This document shows positions 14,068 to 21,808 of a DNA stretch of 36,868 nucleotides, piece after piece (within the stretch, counting starts at the first letter, position 1; the number at the start of each line of letters is the position of its first letter). The stretch is from Candidatus Omnitrophota bacterium (lineage in GTDB: Bacteria; Omnitrophota; Gorgyraeia; Aquiviventales; Aquiviventaceae). A model generated the notes under the pieces. That model did not search any database and was not told where the DNA came from. It saw nothing but the letters and a program-made list of their open reading frames with translations. The stretch lies in assembly GCA_023247255.1 (NCBI GenBank), contig JAHFGV010000024.1:1-36868 (forward strand), written 5' to 3'. The position numbers and the translations under genes were made by a program.

Positions 14068-16089
14068 ATGCCTCTACGAGATCGTTTTCTTTCCTTAGTA
14101 CCTATCGAAGGCTTCGAGACACGTTACGCTAGCGAGATCTCGCAAGAGACCTTCTTCGGATTCCCCTTGGCAGCCATTGTCAGCGCAGAAGAAAACCTGA
14201 GGTCATCGCAGGTGCCTTCGATAGCCTACTTCTCAATGGAATATGGTTTATCGGCGACGACCTACAACGCGATGACACGAACCGGGCCGATCAGTCCCAA
14301 AAACGAGTCCGAATCCCACCGGGTGTTTTCGAACCTCCGGGCGATGGACTACTACCTTGTGGTTGAGGCAGCGCACCGACTGGATCTTCCGATCTACAGC
14401 GGGGGGCTGGGGGTCCTGGCCGGGGATACGCTCAAGAGTGCTTCTGACCGTGGGGTGTCTCTGGTTGCTGTCGGGATTTTATGGAATGAAGGCTACTTCC
14501 ACCAGAATTTCTGGTTCAAGGATGGACAAATGCCCCAAGCGGATGAGTGGGATCCTGCAACGTACCCCGGTCTGATTCCCCTATCGGTTCAGGTGGCCAT
14601 TGAGCTGAAGAAGGAAACGGTTCACCTGCGGCTGTGGAAATACATGGTCTACAGCGTGGATCGAACACACGTTGTTCCCTTGGTGCTGCTGGATTCCAAC
14701 GTCGAGTCCAACAGTCCCTCCGCCCGTGTGTTGACCAGTCAGCTGTATCGCAGCGACAACGCCCACTGGAAGCTGATGCAACGGACGATTCTAGGCATCG
14801 GGGGAATGAAAGCCCTGGCGGCTTTAGATTATCGCATCGAGCGCTTTCACTTAAACGAGGGACACGCCGCTTTAGCTTCTCTCGAATGGGCCAAAGGGCG
14901 CACGGATGCGCCGATCGAAGAAGACCCCAAGGCCCCTTTTGTTTACACCTGCCATACGCCTGTTGCCGCCGGACATGACCGGTTTCCTTTGATCCTGATC
15001 CAGGAGATGCTGGGATCGGAAGCCTGCCGTTGGCTGAGCCGCTTCGGACAGGATGTCGAGGACGAGAAATTAATCAACTTCACTCTCCTGGCCATGAATA
15101 CCAGTCGGCAGATGAACGCCGTTTCAAAGAAGCACACGGAAATCACCCGATTGCAATTTCCCCATATTCGCGATCGGATTCATTCGATCACCAACGGCGT
15201 CCATTTGCCTACATGGATTTCTCAGCCGGTTGCGTCCGTCTTGGATCGCTTTACCGAGAGAATCGGCGATTGGCGCAGGCAACCGGAGAGTTTGCGCAAC
15301 GTCCAGTCGCTGGTTTCGGATTCAGATTTCCGAAGAGGAATCTGGGACGCCCATCAAACCAACAAACAGCTTTTGTGTCAACTTCTCAAGAGATGGAACA
15401 TTCAACCACACGCATTCACCCTAGCTTGGGCCAGGCGGATCGCCGCCTATAAACGGCCCAGCCTTATTTTGCACGACGTCGAGCGGCTCTTGGCGATCGC
15501 AAGGAAGGTTGGTCCCATCCAACTGTTGGTGGCTGGCAAGGCGCACCCGAATGACGATTTGGGGTTCACGCATATTAACGAGATGCTTTCAGCAATCGAT
15601 GGGCTCGAATCCCACAGGGATGATGTGCGGGTGGTAATGCTGGAGAACTACGACACTTACATCGCAAAGCTTTTGGTCAGCAGCGTCGATGTCTGGCTCA
15701 ATACGCCCCTACCGCCTTTTGAGGCCTCAGGAACCAGTGGCATGAAAGCGATTGCCAATGGGGTGCTTCAGTTATCCACTCTGGATGGTTGGATGGTGGA
15801 GGCGGCACAGCAGCCTGTGGGGTGGATCTTTGGATGGCAACACAAGATCGAGGAGCCTATCGACGAACGAAACCTGCGCTTGACGCAAGACGCGGCCAGT
15901 TTATACGAGGTACTGGAGGAGGTGGTCGGGCTTTATTATCAAACCCACATCGGCGATCGAGTGGTTCTTGAATCCGAGTGGGTTACTCGGATGATTACTG
16001 CGATCGCTGCTGCCAGTGTGTTTAACACCGACCGCATGGTAGCACAGTATGAAACTAATATCTGGGGGTTGCGACCCGTCCTTCCTTAG
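14068..16089 (+). CDS. glgP: Alpha-glucan phosphorylase (short GT35 form)
   Basis: The enzyme releases glucose-1-phosphate from glycogen or maltodextrin with pyridoxal phosphate. I use the ATG at 14068 (673 residues) because an upstream in-frame start at 14011 would translate a REP-like repeat. Motifs are VPSIAYFSMEYGL, YSGGLGVLAGDTLKSASD, HLNEGHAAL, YTCHTPVAAGHDRF, ITNGVHLPTW and EASGTSGMKAIANG, whose K560 should carry the cofactor. Length and motifs fit the bacterial and archaeal short phosphorylases (TIGR02094 type), not the 800-residue E. coli type. The stop codon TAG is shared with the first base of a MITE that starts at 16089. Confidence 0.92.
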   Translation: MPLRDRFLSLVPIEGFETRYASEISQETFFGFPLAAIVSAEENLRSSQVPSIAYFSMEYGLSATTYNAMTRTGPISPKNESESHRVFSNLRAMDYYLVVEAAHRLDLPIYSGGLGVLAGDTLKSASDRGVSLVAVGILWNEGYFHQNFWFKDGQMPQADEWDPATYPGLIPLSVQVAIELKKETVHLRLWKYMVYSVDRTHVVPLVLLDSNVESNSPSARVLTSQLYRSDNAHWKLMQRTILGIGGMKALAALDYRIERFHLNEGHAALASLEWAKGRTDAPIEEDPKAPFVYTCHTPVAAGHDRFPLILIQEMLGSEACRWLSRFGQDVEDEKLINFTLLAMNTSRQMNAVSKKHTEITRLQFPHIRDRIHSITNGVHLPTWISQPVASVLDRFTERIGDWRRQPESLRNVQSLVSDSDFRRGIWDAHQTNKQLLCQLLKRWNIQPHAFTLAWARRIAAYKRPSLILHDVERLLAIARKVGPIQLLVAGKAHPNDDLGFTHINEMLSAIDGLESHRDDVRVVMLENYDTYIAKLLVSSVDVWLNTPLPPFEASGTSGMKAIANGVLQLSTLDGWMVEAAQQPVGWIFGWQHKIEEPIDERNLRLTQDAASLYEVLEEVVGLYYQTHIGDRVVLESEWVTRMITAIAAASVFNTDRMVAQYETNIWGLRPVLP

Positions 16090-16248
16090 GGTTCGTTAAG
16101 AAATGACTGCGCTATTTGGACGTGGGGATTTTGACTCAGGGCAAGGCGCGAAGAGCGAGCATCCTCGATGAGAATGTAAGCGATGAGCAACGCAGCCATG
16201 GGTCAAAAGCCCCCGGTCAAATTGATGCGGTTATTTCTTAACGAACCC
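16089..16248. mobile_element. 160-bp MITE, copy B, flanked by TTA duplications
   Basis: Same length and ends as the copy at 159-318 but in the opposite orientation, with TTA at 16086-16088 and 16249-16251. Roughly 90 percent of positions match copy A by eye. It is inserted in the stop codon of glgP; both the interrupted and the original sequence read TAG there. As a long palindrome it may also end the glgP transcript. Confidence 0.87.
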
Positions 16249-16317
16249 TTAGTGCCTTTACGATCAGCCCCATCCGGATAGATGGAAGTGCCACAACCGT
16301 AAGGCCGTGGGGAATCC

Positions 16318-17082
16318 ATGCGTAATAAGAAAAGACGGCTGACCCTCACGGGACATTTGGAAGAACTGCGCTATCGACTGGCGATTTGCCTTGCGGCATT
16401 TCTTTTTGGATTCGCGATCAGCTTGACTCAGGCGACGCGTCTGATCGTTTGGCTGCGACGACCGGCCGAGCCCTACGTGACGCATTTCGTTTTTTTTAGC
16501 CCGACCGAAGGGTTGATGGCCTATGTCAAGGTGGCCGTGTTATCGGCTCTTTCGTTGTCGCTGCCTGTGGTGTTGTGGCAGGTGTGGGCGTTCCTGCGCT
16601 TGGGGCTCACAAAACGGGAGAAGTCTTACGGCGGGGTATTTGTGGGGTGGGGGACGGTGCTTTTTGCCCTGGGGGTGGCCTTTGCATACGGCATTCTTCT
16701 GCCGGCATCTTTGAAAGTGTTGTTGGGAATCGGCAACCGTTTGCTTCAACCGGTCCTGTCGATCGACCAGTATTTATCCTTTGTGATCACACTCACCGTC
16801 TGGTGCGGAGCGATTTTTGAGTTACCGGTTTTGCTTTGGTTTCTTGCGAAAATCGGGATTGTCACCCCCGAATGGTTGCGCCAGCAACGGCCCATGGCCA
16901 TTCTGGGAATGGCTATCGCATCCGGGCTTCTGACACCGACGACCGATCCCGTCAATCTGATCTTAATGATGGTCCCCATGGTGGTGCTTTATGAAATCTC
17001 CATCGCCTTGACCGCATGGGGTTTCCAACAGGCACAGAATCGTTCTCGGATGCCGAAAAACTCGTCTTCGCTGAAAGCATGA
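16318..17082 (+). CDS. tatC: Sec-independent protein translocase subunit TatC
   Basis: TatC recognises twin-arginine signal peptides and forms the Tat receptor in the inner membrane. The 254-residue protein starts LTGHLEELRYRLAICLAAFLFGF (the conserved HLEELRxR N-terminus), shows six hydrophobic segments, and has SPTEGLMAYVKVAVLSAL and FAYGILLPASLKVLLG in the expected places. No tatA or tatB is next to it. The sequence before the ATG (GGGGAATCC) lies in a degenerate REP-like stem-loop. The last nine residues (PKNSSSLKA) are encoded by repeat R4 and follow the natural end of the family. Confidence 0.93.
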   Translation: MRNKKRRLTLTGHLEELRYRLAICLAAFLFGFAISLTQATRLIVWLRRPAEPYVTHFVFFSPTEGLMAYVKVAVLSALSLSLPVVLWQVWAFLRLGLTKREKSYGGVFVGWGTVLFALGVAFAYGILLPASLKVLLGIGNRLLQPVLSIDQYLSFVITLTVWCGAIFELPVLLWFLAKIGIVTPEWLRQQRPMAILGMAIASGLLTPTTDPVNLILMMVPMVVLYEISIALTAWGFQQAQNRSRMPKNSSSLKA

Positions 17083-17090
17083 GGATGGCC
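17050..17090. repeat. Short direct repeat R4, copy 2
   Basis: GAAAAACTCGTCTTCGCTGA followed by AAGCATGAGGATGG matches the copy at 7441-7483 with three or four changes. It supplies the end and stop codon of tatC. Confidence 0.6.
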
Positions 17091-17526
17091 CCGCAAGGGG
17101 AATCAAAAACAGGGCTGAGGAAGTCAAGACTAGGGGCAAGGGAAGTGGGGCGGGGGAAGTGCAAATAATCTTTTACTATTCTCCCTCACCCCACGTCTCT
17201 TGCCCCGTTCTCCTGTCTTTAACTCCCTGCCCCGTGCCCCTGTCTTTGGGACGAAGCAAAGCTCGGGGGCACAATGACGGGATTGATTGGGCGCGACTGT
17301 GGGCATACAGGCTGACGTTTATGTCCTAAAAAACGGCTAACTCGCCGTTTTTTAGGAGCTCAGTCCGCCAAAGCGGGTCAGCCCCTCTTTCTCGACGAGA
17401 AATCGGAATCTTCTGGGACCTTTGGGCATCTTGCACAATCGTACCTAAAAGAAAGCTTCATGCAAAACCCATTCTACCGTCGGTACCGTAATTACTCATA
17501 GCCGTGATTCAGGATGTGTTATCATA
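17083..17526. other. 444-bp intergenic region with low-complexity and hairpin sequence
   Basis: No gene is visible. The first 150 bp are runs of C/T and G/A words with an imperfect inverted repeat (GGGGCAAGGGAAGTGGGG near 17130 against CCCCACGTCTCTTGCCCC near 17190). A perfect 14-bp hairpin follows at 17324-17357, and TTTCTCG/CGAGAAA at 17389-17403 forms another small one. TATCAT near 17521 may be the -10 box of the next gene. Confidence 0.5.
17324..17357. terminator. Perfect 14-bp bidirectional hairpin
   Basis: TCCTAAAAAACGGC pairs with GCCGTTTTTTAGGA around TAACTC. The T-tract after CGGC/GCCG is present on both strands, so it could end transcripts from both sides, here most likely tatC. 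Confidence 0.6.
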
Positions 17527-17535
17527 GTGTCCATC

Positions 17536-18387
17536 ATGACCGATCCCTCTCAAGATTTCGGAGGATTGCGAGTGGTATCTTTTGAGAGCCGGCGCGCGGA
17601 GGCGATGCGGACCTTGATCCGCAGGCATGGAGGCCAGGCGCTGGTGGCTCCTTCTATGCGCGAGATACCCCTTCAAGATCAACAGGAGGCTTTTCAGTTC
17701 GCCCAGAGGCTTTTCGCCCATACCATCGACGTCCTCATTTTGCTGACCGGCGTAGGAACACGGACGCTCATCGAGATACTCGAAAGCCGCTACCCAAAGC
17801 CGAAGATTGTCGAAGCCCTTTCCAACCTGACATTGGTGGCACGGGGGCCGAAGCCGATCATCGCATTAGGTGCGGTGGGATTGAAACCCACCCTCACGGT
17901 GCCTGAGCCGAATACCTGGCGCGATCTTTTGGCGACCCTCGATGCGAAATTAAAACTCAAAGGCCTGTGTGTCGCCGTTCAGGAATATGGCGTTTCCAAC
18001 GTCGAGCTGCTCGACGGACTTTCCTCGCGCGGGGTGGAAGTCATTCGTGTCGGGGTATACCGCTGGGCACTGCCCGAAGATATCGAGCCGTTGCGTCAAG
18101 CGATCCAGGCCGTGTGCCACGGCCAAGCGGATGTGTTGCTCTTTACCTCAGCCCAACAGATCGAACATGTCTTGCAAGTCGCCCGATCCATCGGTGTAGA
18201 ATCGAATTTCCAGAAGGCCACGTCGCAATGTGTCGTGGCTTCCATCGGGCCCATCTGCTCGGAGGCGTTGGGCCAGCATGGCCTTGCAGCGGATGTGGAA
18301 CCAACGCACCCGCACATGGGGCCGCTTTTGAGCGAGGCCGCGAAACGCTCTTGGACGATCCTCAAACATAAACGCGATAAAGCGTGA
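17536..18387 (+). CDS. hemD: Uroporphyrinogen-III synthase family protein (HemD-like)
   Basis: The 283-residue protein has the two-lobed HemD pattern: an N-terminal GGLRVVSFESRRAEAMRTLIRRHGG, then DVLILLTGVGTRTLIEIL, GPKPIIALGAVGLKPTLTVPEPNTWRDLLATL, GLCVAVQEYGVSNVELLDGL and a C-terminal DVLLFTSAQQIEHVLQVA, SIGPICSEALGQHGLAADVEPTHPHMGPL. HemD closes hydroxymethylbilane to uroporphyrinogen III in haem and sirohaem synthesis, but no other hem gene is adjacent, and HemD-like domains also occur in regulators. I prefer the ATG at 17536 over 17527. The next gene overlaps its stop by one base. Confidence 0.75.
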   Translation: MTDPSQDFGGLRVVSFESRRAEAMRTLIRRHGGQALVAPSMREIPLQDQQEAFQFAQRLFAHTIDVLILLTGVGTRTLIEILESRYPKPKIVEALSNLTLVARGPKPIIALGAVGLKPTLTVPEPNTWRDLLATLDAKLKLKGLCVAVQEYGVSNVELLDGLSSRGVEVIRVGVYRWALPEDIEPLRQAIQAVCHGQADVLLFTSAQQIEHVLQVARSIGVESNFQKATSQCVVASIGPICSEALGQHGLAADVEPTHPHMGPLLSEAAKRSWTILKHKRDKA

Positions 18388-18710
18388 TGATTCGGTGCCC
18401 CATCTGTCAACGGACATTATCCGCTTCGGGCCAACATCCCTATGCGCCGATCTGCTCGGAAGCCTGTCGCCGCGAGGCTTTAAGACGCACCGGTGTCAGC
18501 GTTGCGCAACAAGAAGACCCCGAGCCGGGTGAGTCCCAGGCCCAGTTTGAGCAGTTGAGAGCGACTCACCTGTACTGTCCGGTTTGTCGCCGCTCGATGC
18601 CGACTCAGGAACGCCTTTTGCTCACCTTGACGGACGGCGATCTCTATGGCTACCGTTGCGTCCAGTGTGGCGCCGACGTGGGGACCAAGACAGAACGACG
18701 CTCACGTTGA
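18387..18710 (+). CDS. Small protein with two zinc-ribbon motifs (YacG-like N-terminus)
   Basis: The ATG at 18387 overlaps the stop of the preceding gene (TGATG), so the two are translationally coupled. The 107-residue protein has a first ribbon near the start, CPIC...PICSEACRREAL, which resembles the gyrase-binding protein YacG (CPxC...PFCSxRCxxxDL), and a second near residues 63-102, YCPVCRRS...YRCVQCGADVG. The two ribbons are joined by an acidic linker. I do not know a named family with both. Zinc binding is likely; the function is unknown. Confidence 0.7.
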   Translation: MIRCPICQRTLSASGQHPYAPICSEACRREALRRTGVSVAQQEDPEPGESQAQFEQLRATHLYCPVCRRSMPTQERLLLTLTDGDLYGYRCVQCGADVGTKTERRSR

Positions 18711-18726
18711 CAGGAGAACACCATCG

Positions 18727-20130
18727 ATGAGTGAAGCGAGTTTTCGAGTGGAGCGCGACAGCCTGGGTGAAGTGCGCGTGCCCAAAGAAGCCCTCTATGG
18801 GGCGCAGACCCAGCGAGCGGTGGAGATTTTTCCCCTCAGCGGATGGCGATTCCCACGCAGCTTCATTCGAGCCTTAGGAATGATCAAGGAAGGAGCGGCT
18901 ATCGTCAATCAAGACCTCGGCTTTTTGGATTCAGGAATGGCCGCTGCGATCCGCCAGGCGGCTCAGGAAGTGGCTGAAGGCAAACACGACGATCAGTTCC
19001 CGCTGGATATTTTCCAGACAGGCTCCGGCACCAGCACCCACATGAATGCGAACGAGGTGATTGCGACACTCGCCACGCGCCACTGGGGTCGGCCCGTTCA
19101 TCCCAACGATCACGTCAACATGAGCCAAAGCAGCAATGACGTGATCCCAACGGCCATTCATGTCAGCGCGGCGTCGGAATTGATGGAGCAATTGCTTCCG
19201 GCCCTGCAACACCTGAAGCAGACGATACACGATAAAGCAGCGACGGTGGAGCACGTGGTTAAAAACGGCCGCACGCATTTGATGGATGCGCTGCCGATTC
19301 GCATGAGCCAGGAGCTGCGTGGTTGGAATGGTCAGATCGCACAGGCTCAGGATCGCATCCAAGCCAGCTTTCCTCGGCTTTTGTCCTTGGCCATTGGAGG
19401 GACGGCGGTGGGTACAGGAATCAATGCGCATCCTGAATTTGGCAGGCGCGTCGCGGAATATCTGTCCAGCAAGACGGCTCTGGGCTTTGTTGCCAGCTCC
19501 AATCCCTTTGAACAGATCAGCAGCCAAGACGCCGCGGTTGAAATCAGCGCTCAGCTTAAAGGGATCGCCGTCAGTCTCACCAAGATTGCCAACGATCTGC
19601 GTTGGATGAACAGTGGGCCTCATTCGGGTCTTGCGGAAATCGTCCTGCCGATTCTTGCGCCAGGAAGCAGCATCATGCCAGGCAAGGTCAACCCGGTGAT
19701 TCCGGAGGCTGTGCTAATGGCCTGCGCGCAGATCATCGGCCAGGATTTGATTGTAACCCTTGCTGGGGGGGCGGGTAACTTTCAACTCAACACGATGCTT
19801 CCGATCGTTGCGTACAACCTGCTCTGTAGCATCAGACTGCTGGCCAACAGCACTCGTCTTTTAGCCGACCGGGCGATTCGGGATTTCGTGGTCAACGAGG
19901 CTCGCATAGCAGAAGGGGTCTGTCGCAACCCGGTTCTAGTGACAGCTTTGAATCCCATGATCGGGTATGAAAAAGCAGCGGCTATCGCCAAGCGTGCGGC
20001 TGCCGAGGGCCGTCCCGTAAAAGACGTGGCTGCGGAGATGACTTCCCTGAAACGTGAAGATCTGGAACGTCTGTTGGATCCAAAGACGTTGACGCAAGGC
20101 GGGATTTCACCTTCTCCGAATACCTCCTAA
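18727..20130 (+). CDS. fumC: Class II fumarate hydratase
   Basis: FumC interconverts fumarate and malate in the TCA cycle. The 467-residue protein starts at the ATG at 18727, ten bases after AGGAG, and has VPKEALYGAQTQRAVE, TGSGTSTHMNANEVIA, SSNDVIPTAIHVSA, NGRTHLMDALPIRMSQEL and the superfamily signature GSSIMPGKVNPVIPEAV. Aspartase and argininosuccinate lyase share the signature; THLMDALP and AQTQRAVE favour fumarase, though VNPVIPE is a form also seen in aspartases. A longer in-frame extension to 18646 overlaps the zinc-ribbon gene and is not needed. Confidence 0.88.
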   Translation: MSEASFRVERDSLGEVRVPKEALYGAQTQRAVEIFPLSGWRFPRSFIRALGMIKEGAAIVNQDLGFLDSGMAAAIRQAAQEVAEGKHDDQFPLDIFQTGSGTSTHMNANEVIATLATRHWGRPVHPNDHVNMSQSSNDVIPTAIHVSAASELMEQLLPALQHLKQTIHDKAATVEHVVKNGRTHLMDALPIRMSQELRGWNGQIAQAQDRIQASFPRLLSLAIGGTAVGTGINAHPEFGRRVAEYLSSKTALGFVASSNPFEQISSQDAAVEISAQLKGIAVSLTKIANDLRWMNSGPHSGLAEIVLPILAPGSSIMPGKVNPVIPEAVLMACAQIIGQDLIVTLAGGAGNFQLNTMLPIVAYNLLCSIRLLANSTRLLADRAIRDFVVNEARIAEGVCRNPVLVTALNPMIGYEKAAAIAKRAAAEGRPVKDVAAEMTSLKREDLERLLDPKTLTQGGISPSPNTS

Positions 20131-20144
20131 CAACGACTCAGAAC

Positions 20145-20225
20145 GAGGAATTTACGATTTCCGATTGTCAATTTTCGATTGCACGTACTGTGCATAGTAA
20201 AAAATCGACGATTGGCTATCAATAT
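20145..20225. repeat. Degenerate AATCGAAAAT palindrome
   Basis: GATTGTCAATTTTCGATTG (20162-20180) and AAAAAATCGACGATTGG (20199-20215) are diverged arms of the palindromic unit seen before murQ and glgP. It lies between the converging ends of fumC and the GSI-alpha gene and may serve as a transcript end for both. Confidence 0.55.
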
Positions 20226-20238
20226 CTATGGAGGGATG

Positions 20239-21603
20239 TTAAAGCAGAGGCAGGTAGGTTTTGAGTTCGTAGTCGGTGATGGCACGACAGAAGCGGTCGT
20301 ATTCAATTTTTTTGTTCTTGAGAAACGAGCGAAAAACATGTTCACCCAGGCTCCGTCGCAACAGTTGACTTCCTTCCGCACGCTCAATCGCCTCACCCAG
20401 GCTTGCCGGTAGTTTGGCAATCCCCCGGCGTACACGCTCCTCATCCGACAGCTCAAAGACGTTCTCCTCAACCGGAGACGGTGGCGTTTGTTTGCATTCA
20501 ATCCCCTCAAGGCCCGCTGCAAGGATCACGCTGAATGCCAGGTAAGGGTTACAGGCCGGATCCGGAGAGCGCAGCTCAATCCATGTCGAGGATTCCTTTG
20601 CGGGTTTATACCTCGGGATGCGGATGAGGTCGGACCGGTTATGTTTGGCCCACGTCACATAGACGGGCGCCTCAAATCCAGGAACCAGCCGTTTGTAGGA
20701 ATTGACCCATTGATTGAGCACCAAGGTGATTTCCGGAGCATGCCTCAAGAGACCCGCCAAGAACTGACGCGCCACCTTTGAAAGATGCGCGCGATCATTG
20801 GCGTCAAAGAAGGCATTGCGCTCGCCGCGGAACAACGACAGGTTGATATGCATTCCGGATCCGTTGCGATCCGCAATCGGTTTTGGCATGAAGCTGGCGT
20901 AGACCCCGCGCTTGAACGCGATTTCCTTCACCACCAGTCGGTAGGTCATCACGTTATCGGCCATCGTCAGAGCGTCGGTATAGCGGAAATCAATCTCATG
21001 CTGGGAAGGCGCCGCCTCATGGTGGGAATACTCAACGCCGATGCCCATCTCTTCCATGGCGAGGATGATGTCGCGCCGAAGATCGGAAGCGCAGTCTAGC
21101 GGAGTCAGATCGAAGTAGCCACCGGTATCCAAAACGGCTGGGGCCTCGGTGCTTTTAAAGAAAAAGAACTCCAGCTCCGGTCCCACATAGAAGGTATAAC
21201 CGTCCTTGTTAGCTTTGGCGAGATTATTTTTAAGGACATGCCTAGGATCCCCTTCAAACAATTTACCCCCCGGATACCGGATGTCACAGAACATTCGAGC
21301 CACTGCGTTCTCCGTCGGCCGCCAAGGTAACAGGGTAAAGGTGTTAGGGTCAGGCATGGCGATCATGTCCGATTCATCAATGCGGGCAAATCCTTCGATG
21401 GCCGATCCGTCAAAGCCCATTCCTTCTTCGAGGGCCTCTTCCAACTGATCAATCGTGATCGCAAAACTCTTGAGGAAGCCCAGAATGTCGGTAAACCACA
21501 AACGAATGAACCGGACGTCATGTTCCTTGGCAAGGCGCAGGACGTACTCTTTACTTTTGTGTGAAGACGGGACGGGACGTTTGGATTGAATCGCTGGCGT
21601 CAT
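20239..21603 (-). CDS. glnA: Glutamine synthetase, GSI-alpha type (non-adenylylated)
   Basis: Type I glutamine synthetase makes glutamine from glutamate, ammonium and ATP. The 454-residue protein has the N-terminal beta-grasp part with FTDILGFLKS, EGMGFDGSAIEGFARIDESDM, the metal-ligand block GPELEFFFF, HHEAAPSQHEIDF, and NGSGMHINLSL, plus [13 protein letters not shown] and RSPDPACNPYLAFS. In the loop where GSI-beta enzymes carry the adenylylated tyrosine (NLYDLPPEE in E. coli) this protein has NVFELSDEE with phenylalanine, so GlnE control is not expected; this and the length are GSI-alpha features. A strong terminator ends 17 nt before its ATG, and the other glnA lies upstream on the same strand. 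Confidence 0.93.
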   Translation of the reverse strand: MTPAIQSKRPVPSSHKSKEYVLRLAKEHDVRFIRLWFTDILGFLKSFAITIDQLEEALEEGMGFDGSAIEGFARIDESDMIAMPDPNTFTLLPWRPTENAVARMFCDIRYPGGKLFEGDPRHVLKNNLAKANKDGYTFYVGPELEFFFFKSTEAPAVLDTGGYFDLTPLDCASDLRRDIILAMEEMGIGVEYSHHEAAPSQHEIDFRYTDALTMADNVMTYRLVVKEIAFKRGVYASFMPKPIADRNGSGMHINLSLFRGERNAFFDANDRAHLSKVARQFLAGLLRHAPEITLVLNQWVNSYKRLVPGFEAPVYVTWAKHNRSDLIRIPRYKPAKESSTWIELRSPDPACNPYLAFSVILAAGLEGIECKQTPPSPVEENVFELSDEERVRRGIAKLPASLGEAIERAEGSQLLRRSLGEHVFRSFLKNKKIEYDRFCRAITDYELKTYLPLL

Positions 21604-21620
21604 GGTTAGCTTCCGCGTTG

Positions 21621-21658
21621 AAAAAGAAAACGGGGCGTTTCTCTATCGCCCCGTTTTC
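21621..21658 (-). terminator. Intrinsic terminator in the leader of the GSI-alpha glnA
   Basis: On the minus strand GAAAACGGGGCG, a 9-nt loop, and CGCCCCGTTTTC form a perfect 12-bp stem, followed directly by TTTTT. On the plus strand no T-tract follows, so it acts on minus-strand transcripts only. It ends 17 nt before the glnA start codon, too close for another promoter, so transcripts for that gene must read through it. This points to attenuation or to a controlled read-through from the GSI-beta gene. Confidence 0.8.
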
Positions 21659-21674
21659 TCCTATCGGGTTTCTA

Positions 21675-21794
21675 ATACAAACGAATTATCTTACGCGACA
21701 ATGCCAGAGGATAATTCGTTTGTATCATACGATAAAACATCTTGTTGCGTACAATACAAACGCACGCAATGTCTCAACAATAAGTCCGTTTGTA
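21675..21794 (-). promoter_or_regulatory. Four complementary segments in the intergenic leader between the two glnA genes
   Basis: ATACAAACG at 21675-21683 and 21754-21762 and its complement CGTTTGTA(T) at 21716-21724 and 21787-21794 give two inverted pairs. The first pair extends to 16 bp (with GAATTATC/GATAATTC), a very stable hairpin. Segments can also pair across the two hairpins, as in attenuator leaders. They could equally be operator dyads for a nitrogen regulator. I see no match to NtrC sites or sigma-54 promoters here. Confidence 0.55.
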
Positions 21795-21808
21795 AGTTGA
21801 GGGAACTA

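Noticed and set aside
17300-17440. Structured small RNA in the tatC-hemD gap
   Set aside because: Several hairpins exist, but no promoter and no conserved pattern can be shown from one sequence.
18727-20130. Aspartate ammonia-lyase instead of fumarase
   Set aside because: VNPVIPE is aspartase-like, but AQTQRAVE and THLMDALP are fumarase features; I keep fumC with reduced confidence.
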